DNA of 64,000 nucleotides from NCBI GenBank assembly GCA_013364255.1, contig CP054936.1, positions 3,502,853 to 3,566,852 of the forward strand, in the 5' to 3' direction. Position numbers and translations under genes: made by a program. Below are positions 24,077 through 33,590 of the stretch, in pieces (the first letter of the stretch is position 1; every line of letters begins with the position of its first letter). The notes below the pieces were generated by a model that ran no database searches, was not told the DNA's origin, and was given only the letters and a program-made list of their open reading frames with translations. This stretch comes from Streptomyces seoulensis. GTDB taxonomy: Bacteria > Actinomycetota > Actinomycetes > Streptomycetales > Streptomycetaceae.

Positions 24077-25099
24077 CTAGATCTGTGGGGGCCAGGGGTC
24101 GCCCCAGTCGGCGTCGCGGGCCGCCTTGTACAGGTCGCCGTGGCGTTTGGTGACGGTGCGGCGGCGCAGCCGCTCCGGCTCTCCGGGGCTGCCGGACTCG
24201 TCCGGCGCCTGGGCGGGCTCGCACAGGTCCAGCAGGACCTGCCCCTTGCGGATCTGCGGTCGCCGTACGACGCGGGCGGCGGCCGGGGCGGCCGGGAAGC
24301 GGGCGGCGGCGACGTAGGAGAACTTCTCGTCCTCGTAGGCGAGGGAGCCGCCCTTGACCTGCCGGTGCAGGGAGGAACGGCTGACCCGGGCCGAGAAGTG
24401 GCACCAGTCGGTGCCGGGCACGATCGGGCAGGCGGCGCTGTGCGGGCAGGGCGCGGCGACGCGGAAGCCGGCCTGGATCAGGCGGTCGCGGGCCTCGATG
24501 ACGCGGGTGTAGCCGTCGGGCGTGCCCGGCTCCACGATCACGACGGCCTGGGCGGCGGCGGCCGCCGCGTCCACGACGGCGGTGCGGTCGGCCGCGGTCA
24601 GCTCGCCGAGGACGTAGGAGACGGTGACGAGGTCCGTGGGGTCGAGGGTGAGCGCCGTGCCGATGCGGGCGCGCTGCCAGTGGGCGGCGCGCAGGGCGGG
24701 GTGGGCGGCGGCGATCTCGCGGCCGAGGGCGAGGGCGGCGTCGGACCAGTCGAGCACCGTGGTGGGGCGGGGGGCGGGCCAGGTGGCGGCGGCGGCCCAG
24801 GTGGCGGCGCCGGTGCCGCCGCCGATGTCGGTGTGGCCGGCGGGGGTCCAGTCGGGGGCCGCGTCCGCGAAGGCGGTGAGGGCGGTGTGGACCGCCTCGA
24901 AGGTGGCGGGCATGCGGTAGGCGGCGTAGGCGGTGGCGTCGGCGTGGTTGCGGAGGATGGGGGTGTGGGTGGGGGTGGTGCCGCGGTAGTTCTCGATCAG
25001 GCGCTCCACGGCGCCTGCGGCCTGCTTCGGCGGGAGGCCGTCGAGGAGGGCGGTCAGTGCGGTGCGGAGGGTCTCCGACGGGGGGGCGTGCTCGTTCAC
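24077..25099 (-). CDS. Rsm22-like small-ribosomal-subunit methyltransferase family protein
   Basis: The protein is 340 aa. It has a SAM-binding Rossmann start (HTDIGGGTGAATWAAA, ~90-104), VLDWSDAALALGREIA, SYVLGELTAADR and VVIVEPGTPDGYTRV. The Cys-rich segment CPHSAACPIVPGTDWCHFSARVSRS followed by GGSLAYEDEKFSYV is diagnostic of the Rsm22 family, which is linked to ribosome maturation (an Fe-S cluster has been seen in relatives). The reading frame ends with basic residues (KRHGDLYKAARDADWGDPWPP). Confidence 0.85.
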   Translation of the reverse strand: MNEHAPPSETLRTALTALLDGLPPKQAAGAVERLIENYRGTTPTHTPILRNHADATAYAAYRMPATFEAVHTALTAFADAAPDWTPAGHTDIGGGTGAATWAAAATWPAPRPTTVLDWSDAALALGREIAAAHPALRAAHWQRARIGTALTLDPTDLVTVSYVLGELTAADRTAVVDAAAAAAQAVVIVEPGTPDGYTRVIEARDRLIQAGFRVAAPCPHSAACPIVPGTDWCHFSARVSRSSLHRQVKGGSLAYEDEKFSYVAAARFPAAPAAARVVRRPQIRKGQVLLDLCEPAQAPDESGSPGEPERLRRRTVTKRHGDLYKAARDADWGDPWPPQI

Positions 25100-25181
25100 T
25101 GCGTGATTGTCTCAGTGGGGTGGGGGTGGGTGGGGTCTGTTGTCGGGTGCGGGTTGCTTGGGGCTGGGCGCGCAGTTCCCC

Positions 25182-25327
25182 GCGCCCCTTGTAGGGCGCC
25201 GGAGTTCCTGGGCGCGCCCGCGCGGCGGAGCCGCAGAACGGCACAGCCCCGCGCCCCTTGTAGGGCGCCGGAGTTCCTGGGCGCGCCCGCGCGGCGGAGC
25301 CGCAGAACGGCACAACCCCGCGCCCCT
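25182..25327. repeat. 69-bp intergenic direct repeat, two copies plus a partial third
   Basis: Copies 25182-25250 and 25251-25319 differ by one base; the first 8 bp recur at 25320. Each contains a GCGCCCCTTGTAGGGCGC hairpin core. It resembles the GC-rich intergenic elements scattered through Streptomyces genomes. It lies upstream of the methyltransferase gene and abuts the 3' end of the serine hydrolase gene. Confidence 0.9.
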
Positions 25328-26459
25328 ACGGGGCCTTGCGTACGGCTCTGGAGAGGTGGGTTGCCGTGGTGGCTCGGGGGGTGTTGGTCGGGGTGTGGCG
25401 GTGGGGGTGGACCTTGTTGGTGAGGAGGACGAGGAAGGTGTCCGTGGCGGGGTCCAGGATCAGGGAGGTGCCGGTGAAGCCGGTGTGGCCGGCCGCGCCG
25501 CGGCCCGCCAGTTCGCCCATGAACCAGGGCTGGTCCAGGGCGAAGCCCAGGCCCGGCGGGGTCAGCAGGAGGTCGACGAAGTCGGGGCCGAGGATGCGGG
25601 CGGGGCCGTAGGAGCCGCCGGCCAGCAGGGTGCGGCAGAAGACCGCGAGGTCGGTCGCCGTGGCGAACAGACCCGCGTGGCCGGCCACCCCGCCGAGCGC
25701 CCACGCGTTCTCGTCGTGCACCTCGCCGCGCAGCATGCCCCGGTCCGCCTTGGCCCACGGCCGGCGCTGGTCCTCGGTGGCCGCCGCGTTCGGGCAGGGG
25801 CCGAAGCAGGTCGCGGCCATGCCCAGGGGATGGGTGATCCCGTCGCGGATCAGGACGTCCAGGCGGCGGCCCGTGAGGCGTTCGAGGAGGTGCTGGAGCA
25901 GGATGAGGTTGAGGTCGGAGTAGGTGTGGGTCCCGGGGCGGGCGATCGGGGCCTCCGCGCGCAGCATCGCGAGGCGGGCGGCGTCGTCCGGGCAGTCGTA
26001 CAGGGGCAGTTCGGGGCGCAGGCCGGAGGTGTGGGTGAGCAGCTGCCGTACGGTCAGGTCGTGCGCGGCGGCGGCGTGGAAGTCCGGCAGGAACGCCCCC
26101 ACCCGCGCGTCGATGCCCAGGGTGCCCCGCTCGATCTGCTGCACGACGGCCACCGCGGTGAACAGCTTGGTCAGGGAGGCCAGGTCGAAGGGGGTGTCGA
26201 GGGTCATCGGCACCCGTGCCTCGGGCGGGAGTTCGACGCCGCGGCCGGTGTCGGGGTCGTAGGAGCCGTACCGTACGGCCCAGCCGGCCGCCTCGGCGAC
26301 GGCGATCACCGGGCCGCGGCCGGCGACCACCACGGCGCCCGGCGCCCAGGGCCGGTCCCCGGCGGTCAGGGCGCGCACCTCGCGGACGAGGTGGCGCAGT
26401 TCGGCGGGGTCGAGGCCGGCTCGCAGCGGCGTGCCCCGGCGCAGTCTCGGTGCGCTCAG
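25326..26459 (-). CDS. Serine hydrolase, class C beta-lactamase/DD-peptidase-like
   Basis: The protein is about 377 aa if it starts at CTG 26459, which overlaps the TGA of the upstream MFS gene (CTGA) and follows a G/A-rich ribosome-binding stretch. No ATG/GTG/TTG lies in frame near the start of homology (LSAPRLRRGTPL). The beta-lactamase-fold motifs are SLTKLFTA (SxxK), YSDLN (YxN) and HTGFTGTS (HTG). It has no signal peptide in this model, so it is probably a cytoplasmic esterase or peptidase. Translation should be coupled to the MFS gene. The non-standard start is an inference. Confidence 0.8.
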   Translation of the reverse strand: MSAPRLRRGTPLRAGLDPAELRHLVREVRALTAGDRPWAPGAVVVAGRGPVIAVAEAAGWAVRYGSYDPDTGRGVELPPEARVPMTLDTPFDLASLTKLFTAVAVVQQIERGTLGIDARVGAFLPDFHAAAAHDLTVRQLLTHTSGLRPELPLYDCPDDAARLAMLRAEAPIARPGTHTYSDLNLILLQHLLERLTGRRLDVLIRDGITHPLGMAATCFGPCPNAAATEDQRRPWAKADRGMLRGEVHDENAWALGGVAGHAGLFATATDLAVFCRTLLAGGSYGPARILGPDFVDLLLTPPGLGFALDQPWFMGELAGRGAAGHTGFTGTSLILDPATDTFLVLLTNKVHPHRHTPTNTPRATTATHLSRAVRKAP

Positions 26460-27847
26460 CTCTCTTCCCCCTCCGCGCCCGCGGTCGTGTCGGTTGCTTC
26501 CCAGGGACGGCACAGTCCCACGAAGCAGGCCAGCGCGGCCAGTGCGGCGACCAGTTGGACGACGGCCATCGGGACGGCGGTGTGCTCGCCGGCGACGCCG
26601 ACCAGCGGGGAGGCCACCGCGCCGACCAGGAACGAGGTGGTGCCGAGCAGCGCGGAGGCGGCGCCGGCGCTGTGCCGGGTGCGCATCAGGGCGAGGGCCT
26701 GGGTGTTGGGCATGGTGACGCCCATCGCGGACATGAGCACGAACAGCGCGGCGGCGACGGGCGCGAGCCCCACCTCGCCGAAGGCGCCGGCCGCCATCAG
26801 CAGCAGCGCGGCCGCCGCGAGGATGACCACGACGAGCCCGACGGCCAGCACCCGGTCCAGCCGGACCCGGCCGACCAGCACCTTGCCGTTGATCTGGCCG
26901 ACGACGACCAGCCCGACCGAGTTGAGCCCGAACAGCAGGCTGAAGGTCTGCGGGGAGGCGCCGTAGATCTCCTGGATGACGAACGGCGACGCCGATATGT
27001 AGGCGAAGAGGGAGGCGAAGGCGAAGCCGCCGGCGATCATGTAGCCGGTGAAGGCGCGGTCGGCGAGCAGCCGCCGCATCCCGCCGAGCGCCTGCCGCAC
27101 TCCCCCGTCGTGCCGTTCCTCCGGCGGCAGGGTCTCCGGCAGCCGCGTCCACACGAGGACGCCGAGCAGCACGCCGACCAACGTGAGCACCACGAACACG
27201 CCCCGCCAGTCGGTCACCCGCAGGATCTGGCCGCCGATCAGCGGCGCCACGATCGGGGCGACGCCGGAGATCAGCATGAGTGTGGAGAAGAACCGGGCCA
27301 TGGCCACGCCGTCGTACAGGTCGCGGACGACGGCGCGGGCGATCACGATCCCGGCCGCGCCCGCCAGGCCCTGCGCCAGCCGGAAGGCGACCAGCACCTC
27401 GACGTTGGGTGCGAGCGCGCACAGGGCGGTGGCCAGGACGTAGACGGCGAGGCCGGCCAGCAGCGGGCGGCGGCGGCCCCAGCGGTCGCTCATCGGGCCG
27501 ACCACGAGCTGTCCCAGCGCCATCCCGGCCAGGCAGGCGGTGAGGGTGAGCTGCACGGTCGCGGCGGGCGCGTGCAGGGACCGGGTCACCTCCGGCAGGG
27601 AGGGCAGGTACATGTCCATCGCCAGCGGGGGCGTGGCGGTGAGGCCGCCGAGGACCAGGGTGACCAGGAGGCTCGTGCGGCGCACGGCGGCGGCGCCCGG
27701 CCCGGCGGTGGGCGACCCCGTGGTGGGCGGTCCCGCGACAGGCCGCCCCGCGGTGAGCGGCTGCTCCGTGCCGGTCGTCGTGCGCGATGCGTCCTGTGTG
27801 TGCGGTACGTGCGGTACGTGCGGTTCGGCTGTCCCGCCCTGCGACAT
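26456..27847 (-). CDS. Bcr/CflA-family MFS drug-resistance transporter
   Basis: The protein is 463 aa from ATG 27847, preceded by GGGAGGGA; a GTG at 27877 would add ten residues. After a ~55-residue Thr/Pro-rich extension it has 12 hydrophobic segments with Bcr/CflA marks: PPLAMDMYLPSLPEV, the motif-A loop GPMSDRWGRRRPLL, and GLAGAAGIVIARAVVRDLYDG. It exports drugs or peptides by proton antiport. It is the first gene of a two-gene unit with the serine hydrolase. Confidence 0.9.
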   Translation of the reverse strand: MSQGGTAEPHVPHVPHTQDASRTTTGTEQPLTAGRPVAGPPTTGSPTAGPGAAAVRRTSLLVTLVLGGLTATPPLAMDMYLPSLPEVTRSLHAPAATVQLTLTACLAGMALGQLVVGPMSDRWGRRRPLLAGLAVYVLATALCALAPNVEVLVAFRLAQGLAGAAGIVIARAVVRDLYDGVAMARFFSTLMLISGVAPIVAPLIGGQILRVTDWRGVFVVLTLVGVLLGVLVWTRLPETLPPEERHDGGVRQALGGMRRLLADRAFTGYMIAGGFAFASLFAYISASPFVIQEIYGASPQTFSLLFGLNSVGLVVVGQINGKVLVGRVRLDRVLAVGLVVVILAAAALLLMAAGAFGEVGLAPVAAALFVLMSAMGVTMPNTQALALMRTRHSAGAASALLGTTSFLVGAVASPLVGVAGEHTAVPMAVVQLVAALAALACFVGLCRPWEATDTTAGAEGEES

Positions 27848-27936
27848 GCGTCCCTCCCTCTCCGGCTGGTCCGCCACCTATGCTCTCAGCTCGTACACCG
27901 TGCCGAGGAACGCTTGAACGAGGGTGGGGTCAGGGG

Positions 27937-29004
27937 ATGTCCGGGATGACGGAGCAGAAGGTGCGCTGGGGGATCCTCGCGACCGGCGGTATCGCCGCCC
28001 ACTTCGCGGCGGACCTGGTGGACCTGCCGGACGCCGAGGTGGTGGCGGTGGCCTCGCGCCGGGCCGAGTCGGCGACGGCGTTCGCGGAGCGGTTCGGCAT
28101 CGGGCGCGCCTACGGCTCCTGGGAGTCGCTGGCGCACGACGAGGACGTGGACGTCGTCTACGTCGCCACTCCGCACGTCGCCCACCGCGCCGCCGCCGGA
28201 CTGTGCCTGGCGGCCGGCCGGAACGTGCTGTGCGAGAAGCCGTTCACGCTGAACCTGCGCGAGGCCGCCGAGCTGGTCGCCCTCGCCCGCGCGCACGACC
28301 GCTTCCTGATGGAGGCCATGTGGATGTACTGCAATCCGCTGGTACGGCGGCTCAAGGCGCTGGTCGACGACGGCGCGATCGGCGAGGTGCGCACCGTGCA
28401 GGCCGACTTCGGTCTGGCCGGCCCCTTCCCGCCCGCGCACCGGCTGCGCGACCCGCACCTGGGCGGCGGCGCGCTGCTCGACCTCGGCGTCTACCCGGTG
28501 TCGTTCGCGCAGCTGCTGCTCGGCGAGCCGGCGGACCTCACGGCGCGGGCGGTGCTCTCGCCGGAGGGCGTGGACCTTCAGACCGGCGCGCTGCTGTCCT
28601 GGGAGAGCGGCGCGCTGGCCCAGCTGCACTGTTCCCTCACCGGCGGTACGGCCACCGGCGCCTCCGTCACCGGCTCCGCGGGCCGCATCGACGTGCCGTC
28701 GGGCTTCTTCCACCCGGACCGGTTCGTGCTGCACCGCGACGGCCGCGAGCCGCGCGAGTTCACCGCCGACCCGGCGGACGGGCCGCGCACCAGCATGCGG
28801 CACGAGGCGCTTGAGGTGATGCGGGCGCTGCGCGCGGGCGAGCGGGAGTCGCCGGTGGTGCCGCTGGAGGGCACCCTCGCGGTGATGCGGACGCTGGACG
28901 CGATCCGCGAGCGGATCGGTGTGCGCTACCCGGGCGAGGAGGCCGGCCCCGGGGACGGGGCCGGCCCCCGGGAGGACGCCGGGGCGGCGGTCACGCCGGC
29001 TTGA
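27937..29004 (+). CDS. Gfo/Idh/MocA-family NAD(P)-dependent oxidoreductase
   Basis: The protein is 355 aa from ATG 27937; an ATG at 27946 is equally possible. The Rossmann motif is VRWGILATGGIAAHFAADL, followed by AVASRRAESATAFAERFG and VDVVYVATPHVAHRAAA. The catalytic EKP of the family is seen in NVLCEKPFTL (~95-104), and the C-terminal half carries GGGALLDLGVYPVSFAQLLLG. It resembles dihydrodiol or 1,5-anhydro-fructose dehydrogenase-type members acting on sugars. It overlaps the convergent phoD gene by 14 bp. Confidence 0.88.
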   Translation: MSGMTEQKVRWGILATGGIAAHFAADLVDLPDAEVVAVASRRAESATAFAERFGIGRAYGSWESLAHDEDVDVVYVATPHVAHRAAAGLCLAAGRNVLCEKPFTLNLREAAELVALARAHDRFLMEAMWMYCNPLVRRLKALVDDGAIGEVRTVQADFGLAGPFPPAHRLRDPHLGGGALLDLGVYPVSFAQLLLGEPADLTARAVLSPEGVDLQTGALLSWESGALAQLHCSLTGGTATGASVTGSAGRIDVPSGFFHPDRFVLHRDGREPREFTADPADGPRTSMRHEALEVMRALRAGERESPVVPLEGTLAVMRTLDAIRERIGVRYPGEEAGPGDGAGPREDAGAAVTPA

Positions 29005-30631
29005 GCCCCGGTTCCCCCGCCTCCGTCACGAAGGAGGCGGCGGTCGTGAGCGGCGCGCCCGGCCTGGTCACCTGGGAGACCGTCTTGAAGTCGGCGCGCG
29101 CCAGCCGGCGGTCCAGCGCCACCGTGGCGTAGCCGCGCAGCCCGTTGAAGAACTTCAGGTGCGGGTTGGCGGTCATCAGGGTGTTCCAGTTGGACGGCTT
29201 CGCCGAGCCGTCGCCGCCGCTGGTGACGGAGGAGGTGACGATCTCGGTGCCCACGGTCGGGGAGTCCGGGTCGGCGAAGTCGCGCTTGATGTCGAAGGCG
29301 TAGTGCACGTGGACGTCGCCGGTGAGCACCATCAGGTTCTCCACCCCGGCGGCCCGCGCGCCGGCCAGCACCCGTTCCCGGGAGGCCGGGTAGCCGTCCC
29401 AGGAGTCCATGGAGAGCTTGGACGGCACGGTGGTGGAGTTGCGGCGCTCGGAGAAGGTGACCTGCTGGGGCACGACGTTCCACAGCGCGTCCGAGCGGCG
29501 CCAGCCGTCGATCAGCCAGCGTTCCTGGGCGCCGCCGGTCAGAGTGCGCGCCGGGTCCTCTGACTCCGGGCCGCCGTACTGCCAGCCGTCGCCGTACGCC
29601 TGGTCGGAGCGGTACTGGCGGGTGTCGAGGACGTCGAACTGGGCGAGCCGGCCCCAGTGCAGGCGGCGGTAGAGCCTGAGGTCGGGGCCGTGCGGCAGCT
29701 GGGGGCTGCGCAGCGGCATGTTCTCCCAGTAGGCGCGGTAGGCGGCGGCCCGGCGCAGCAGGAACGCGTCGCGGGGACCGTCGGTCTCCGGGACGTCGTC
29801 GGCGTAGTTGTTCTCGGTCTCGTGGTCGTCCCAGGTGACGATGAAGGGGTGGGCGGCGTGCGCGGCGCGCAGGTCGGGGTCCGACTTGTAGAGGGCGTAG
29901 CGCAGGCGGTAGTCCTCCAGGGTCACCGTCTCGTGGCCGAACAGCGCGGGGAGGGTGCCCTTGGGCAGGCCGCGGGAGCCGCCGGCGGAGTCGACGGCGT
30001 ACTCGTAGAGGTAGTCGCCGAGGTGGAAGACCACGTCCACGTCGTCCTGGGCCAGGTGCCGGTAGGCGGTGTAGTGGCCCTCGTCGTAGCGCTGGCAGGA
30101 GACCAGGCCGAAGGTCAGGCCGGTGGGCCGGCTGCCGGCGGCGGGCGCGGTGCGGGTGCGGCCGGCCGGGCTGGTCCAGCGGCCGGCGCGGAAGCGGTAG
30201 TGGTAGACGCGGCCGGGCGCGAGGTGGCCGACCTCGACGTGCACGGTGTGCTGGAACTCGGGGTGGGCGGTGGCGGTTCCGCGTCTGACGACGCGCCGGA
30301 ACCGCTCGTCGAGGGCGAGTTCCCACCGCACGGCCACGCGCCGCGCGGGCAGTCCGCCGTCGGCCTGGTACGGGGCGGGCGCGAGGCGGGTCCACAGCAG
30401 GACGGAGTCGGGCAGCGGGTCGCCGGAGGCGATGCCGAGGGTGAACGGGTCGGCGGGAATCCGGGCCGGGTCCAGTTCGGCGGCGCTCGCGGCGCCGGCG
30501 GCGGGCAGGTTGACGGCGAAGGCGAGCGCGGCGGCGGCGCCGGTGCCGGTCAGGAAGCGGCGGCGGCCCAACGAGCGGGCAGCGGCTCGCAGTTCGGGCG
30601 CGTGCGCGGGCTGGCGGTTCGCGGGCGTCAT
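28991..30631 (-). CDS. phoD: PhoD-family secreted alkaline phosphatase/phosphodiesterase
   Basis: The protein is 546 aa from ATG 30631 (GGGGAGGA upstream). A Tat signal reads LGRRRFLTGTGAAAALAFAVNLPAA. An N-terminal fibronectin-like PhoD_N domain (~45-150) starts at DPFTLGIASGDPLPDSVLLWTR. The metallophosphatase core follows: FGLVSCQRYDEG (Cys ligand), FHLGDYLYEY, VTWDDHETENNYADD and LTGDVHVHYAFD. PhoD uses Fe3+/Ca2+ to release phosphate outside the cell. I looked for GTTCACC-type PHO boxes upstream and saw none. Confidence 0.92.
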   Translation of the reverse strand: MTPANRQPAHAPELRAAARSLGRRRFLTGTGAAAALAFAVNLPAAGAASAAELDPARIPADPFTLGIASGDPLPDSVLLWTRLAPAPYQADGGLPARRVAVRWELALDERFRRVVRRGTATAHPEFQHTVHVEVGHLAPGRVYHYRFRAGRWTSPAGRTRTAPAAGSRPTGLTFGLVSCQRYDEGHYTAYRHLAQDDVDVVFHLGDYLYEYAVDSAGGSRGLPKGTLPALFGHETVTLEDYRLRYALYKSDPDLRAAHAAHPFIVTWDDHETENNYADDVPETDGPRDAFLLRRAAAYRAYWENMPLRSPQLPHGPDLRLYRRLHWGRLAQFDVLDTRQYRSDQAYGDGWQYGGPESEDPARTLTGGAQERWLIDGWRRSDALWNVVPQQVTFSERRNSTTVPSKLSMDSWDGYPASRERVLAGARAAGVENLMVLTGDVHVHYAFDIKRDFADPDSPTVGTEIVTSSVTSGGDGSAKPSNWNTLMTANPHLKFFNGLRGYATVALDRRLARADFKTVSQVTRPGAPLTTAASFVTEAGEPGLKPA

Positions 30632-30785
30632 CCGGGTCCTCCCCTTGCGGTGGGTGCGCGGTGCGCGGTGCAAGGGCATTCGACCGGTCCGGGACGACCT
30701 GGACTTGGCACGGGCATGACCATCCCATGGCGGTGGGATGAGTTCCGCGCGCTGCCGCGCACCGCCACGCCGTACGCTGCGCCCC

Positions 30786-31583
30786 ATGAACACCGTGAAC
30801 AACGCAGGAGACGTACGGCCCGGCGGCGCGGGCGGTGCCGGACCGGTCGCCGTGGTGACCGGCGCCGGTTCGGGGATCGGGCGGGCGGTCGCCGTCGAAC
30901 TGCTGCGCGCCGGCTGGTCGGTGGCGCTGGCGGGGCGGCGCGCCGGGGCGCTGGAGGAGACGGCGGCGCTCGTCCCCAGGGCCGCCGCGCTCGCCGTGCG
31001 CACCGATGTGGCGCGGGAGGAGGAGGTGGCCGCGCTCTTCGCCGCCGTGGTGGACCGGTTCGGGCGGGTGGACCTGCTGTTCAACAACGCGGGCACGTTC
31101 GGGCCCGGCGGGGTGCCGGTGGAGGAGCTGTCCTACGAGGCGTGGAAGCACGTGGTGGACACCAACCTCAACGGGGCGTTCCTGTGCGCCCGGGAGGCGT
31201 ACCGGCGGATGAAGGAGCAGGACCCGCAGGGCGGCCGGATCATCAACAACGGCTCGATCTCCGCGCACACCCCCCGGCCGCACTCCGCGCCCTACACCGC
31301 CACCAAGCACGCCCTGACCGGTCTGACGAAGGCGCTGTCGCTGGACGGGCGGGCGTACCGGATCGCGGTCGGGCAGATCGACATCGGCAACGCCGCCACC
31401 GACATGACCGCCCGGATGCAGCAGGGCGTGCTCCAGGCCAACGGGGAGGTGGCCGCCGAGCCGGTAATGGACGTCGCCGACGTGGCCCGCACGGTGCGGC
31501 ACATGGCCGAACTGCCGCTGGAGGCGAACGTGCAGTTCACGACGGTGCTGGCGACGGCGATGCCGTACGTGGGGCGCGGCTGA
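30786..31583 (+). CDS. Short-chain dehydrogenase/reductase (SDR)
   Basis: The protein is 265 aa from ATG 30786. Classical SDR motifs are [14 protein letters not shown] (cofactor glycines), [12 protein letters not shown] (NNAG), [26 protein letters not shown] with the catalytic Ser, Tyr and Lys (YTATK), and [12 protein letters not shown] after the active site. The Arg after strand 2 ([11 protein letters not shown]) favours NADP(H). Substrate unknown. It is divergent from phoD (154 bp). Confidence 0.9.
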   Translation: MNTVNNAGDVRPGGAGGAGPVAVVTGAGSGIGRAVAVELLRAGWSVALAGRRAGALEETAALVPRAAALAVRTDVAREEEVAALFAAVVDRFGRVDLLFNNAGTFGPGGVPVEELSYEAWKHVVDTNLNGAFLCAREAYRRMKEQDPQGGRIINNGSISAHTPRPHSAPYTATKHALTGLTKALSLDGRAYRIAVGQIDIGNAATDMTARMQQGVLQANGEVAAEPVMDVADVARTVRHMAELPLEANVQFTTVLATAMPYVGRG

Positions 31584-31637
31584 GCCGGGGCGGGTCGGCG
31601 GCGGATCGGCGGCGCTGGCGGCCGGGTCGGCGGCGGG

Positions 31638-32942
31638 TCAGCGGCGGTGGCGGCCCCGCGTCTCGCTCTCGGGGCCGCCGGGCGCGCCGGGAGTTCCGGA
31701 GTCGCCGGAAGCGCCGGGAGTTCCAGGGCCGTCGGGCGTGTCGGGGCGTACGCGGCGGGGGCCGGGGGCGGTCCCGGTCGCCGGTGCGGCTCTGCGGGAC
31801 CGTGTCCGGCGGCGCAGCGCCCACGCCCCGCCGGCCAGCAGCGCCGCGGTGAGGCCCGCGCCCTCCAGCAGCCTGCCGGTCGAGGGCCCGGCGTCGGCCG
31901 CGACGAACGGCCCGCCCGGGCCGGCCGCGGCCCCGCCGCCCCGCTGTCCGGACGGGCCGCCCGCCCTGGCGCCGCCCTCGCTCAGCGGATCGACCAGGGT
32001 GCCCACCGCCCGTGCCGCGCCGCCCTGCGCGAAGCCCCAGTCGAGCAGGGCCGCGGTCTCCTCGTAGACGGCGTTGGCGCCGGCCGCGGGGTGCATCACG
32101 GTGACGAGCAGGGTGCGGCCGCCGCGCACGGCGGCTCCGGTGAAGGTGTTCCCGGCGTGCGAGGTGTAGCCGTTCTTCACGCCGATCATGCCGTCGTACG
32201 TCCGCAGCCCCCACGACCCGGTCAGCAGGCGGTCGGTGTTCTGGATCTGGAACGTCTTCGCGCCGCCGGCCGGGAAGTCGGCGGTGCGGGTGCCGCAGTA
32301 GCCGCGGAAGTCGGCGTTCCTCAGTCCGTGCCGGGCGAACAGGGTCAGGTCGTAGGCGGAGGAGAGCTGGCCCGGGTGGTCGTAGCCGTCGGGGCTGACC
32401 ACCCGGGTGTCCAGGGCCTGGAGGTCGGCCGCCCTGGCCTGCATCTCGGCGACCGTCTTGGCGATGCCGCCGTTCATCGCGGCGAGCACGTGCACCGCGT
32501 CGTTGCCCGAGCGCAGGAACACGCCCTGCCACAACTGCTCGACGGTGTAGGTGGTTCCGGGCTGGACGCCGACGAGGCTGGAGCCCTCGGGGATGTCGGC
32601 CAGGTCGGCCGCGGTGACCGTGTGCCGGTCGGTGCGCGGGAACTTGGCCAGCACCGTGTCCGCGAACAGCATCTTCAGCGTGGAGGCGGGCGCCAGGCGC
32701 TCGTGCGCGCGGCAGGCGGCGAGCACCTCCCCGCTCTCCCAGTCGGCGAGCAGCCAGGCCCGGGCGGAGAGCCGGGCGGGCAGGGCGGTGGCGCCGCGCG
32801 CCTGCGCACCGGGGCGGGCGAGCAGGGCGCCCCCGACCGCGGTTCCGGCGTCGGCCGCGGCCGGGCCGGCGGCGGAGACGGCCGCCGGCGGGGCGGCGGC
32901 GGTCAGGGCGAGCAGGGAGCGCCTGGACAGGTGGGGGGACAT
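31638..32942 (-). CDS. D-alanyl-D-alanine carboxypeptidase (DacA/PBP5-like), exported and C-terminally anchored
   Basis: The protein is 434 aa from ATG 32942 (MSPHLSRRSLLALTAAA, Tat-like signal); GTG 32966 would add eight residues. Peptidase S11 motifs are ASTLKML (SxxK), SGNDA (SxN) and KNGYTS in place of the usual KTG. The C-terminus has a hydrophobic helix LTAALLAGGAWALRRR followed by a Pro/Gly/Thr-rich basic tail, fitting membrane anchoring with a cytoplasmic tail. It trims the terminal D-Ala of peptidoglycan stem peptides. Confidence 0.88.
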   Translation of the reverse strand: MSPHLSRRSLLALTAAAPPAAVSAAGPAAADAGTAVGGALLARPGAQARGATALPARLSARAWLLADWESGEVLAACRAHERLAPASTLKMLFADTVLAKFPRTDRHTVTAADLADIPEGSSLVGVQPGTTYTVEQLWQGVFLRSGNDAVHVLAAMNGGIAKTVAEMQARAADLQALDTRVVSPDGYDHPGQLSSAYDLTLFARHGLRNADFRGYCGTRTADFPAGGAKTFQIQNTDRLLTGSWGLRTYDGMIGVKNGYTSHAGNTFTGAAVRGGRTLLVTVMHPAAGANAVYEETAALLDWGFAQGGAARAVGTLVDPLSEGGARAGGPSGQRGGGAAAGPGGPFVAADAGPSTGRLLEGAGLTAALLAGGAWALRRRTRSRRAAPATGTAPGPRRVRPDTPDGPGTPGASGDSGTPGAPGGPESETRGRHRR

Positions 32943-33126
32943 CGCAGACCGAGTGGAATCGCGCACTCCGGGACCGTACAGAGCGATCCCCCGTCGATGC
33001 ACGACGGGTCTCCAAAGCCCGATCAAAAGATCATCAAAAGGAGGGAACGGGCCCGTGTACGGCGTGCGTTCGCGGGCGCCCCCGGGCCGCGGTCCGGGAC
33101 GTCCGGCGCGTCCGGCGCGTCCGGCC

Positions 33127-33453
33127 CTACGCCTGCCCGGTCTCGAAGCGGCTGATCCGGCCGTCCTGGGCGACGGTGAACAGCCGGCGGGTGCGCATCT
33201 CGCCCCAGGTGTCGTTGCGGTGGCGGGCGACGAGGACCCGGCCGCCCCGGGACTCGTTGTCGACCTCCAGACGGCCGTGGGTGGCGAAGATCTCCGCCTC
33301 GATCCACTCGGCCGGGTCGCGGTCGGCGCCGTCGTCCGCCATGGTCGCGCCGGGCGCGAGGAGCCGCATGAAGCCCTCGCGGTCGTGGGCGTTGACGGCG
33401 GTGACGAAGGCGCGGACGGCCGGGTCGCTGAGTCTGGCGGTCTGAATCGTCAT
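33127..33453 (-). CDS. SnoaL/NTF2-like small protein
   Basis: The protein is 108 aa from ATG 33453. The helix AVRAFVTAVNAHDREGFMRLLAPGATMADDG is the standard N-terminal part of NTF2-like (SnoaL-type) folds, followed by strands RLEVDNESRGGRVLVARHR and MRTRRLFTVAQDGRISRFETGQA. These proteins bind or isomerise small substrates; function not assignable. Confidence 0.8.
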   Translation of the reverse strand: MTIQTARLSDPAVRAFVTAVNAHDREGFMRLLAPGATMADDGADRDPAEWIEAEIFATHGRLEVDNESRGGRVLVARHRNDTWGEMRTRRLFTVAQDGRISRFETGQA

Positions 33454-33590
33454 GTCCGCAGCGTCACACCCGCCCCGGCGCCCCGCCACCCGAACGGCGC
33501 TCCGGACGGCCCGGGCGGGTGCGGGCGGTGCGACGGTGGAACGGCGAGAGGTGTCCTGGGGTGGGACGTTCCGAGGTGCTGGGAGTCACC

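Noticed and set aside
25326..27422. A 698-aa frame that looks like a fusion of an N-terminal domain with the serine hydrolase
   Set aside because: The upstream part is the out-of-frame shadow of the Bcr/CflA transporter; the hydrolase starts at the CTGA overlap.
30632..30785. PHO boxes upstream of phoD
   Set aside because: No GTTCACC-like direct repeats could be found in the phoD/SDR intergenic region.
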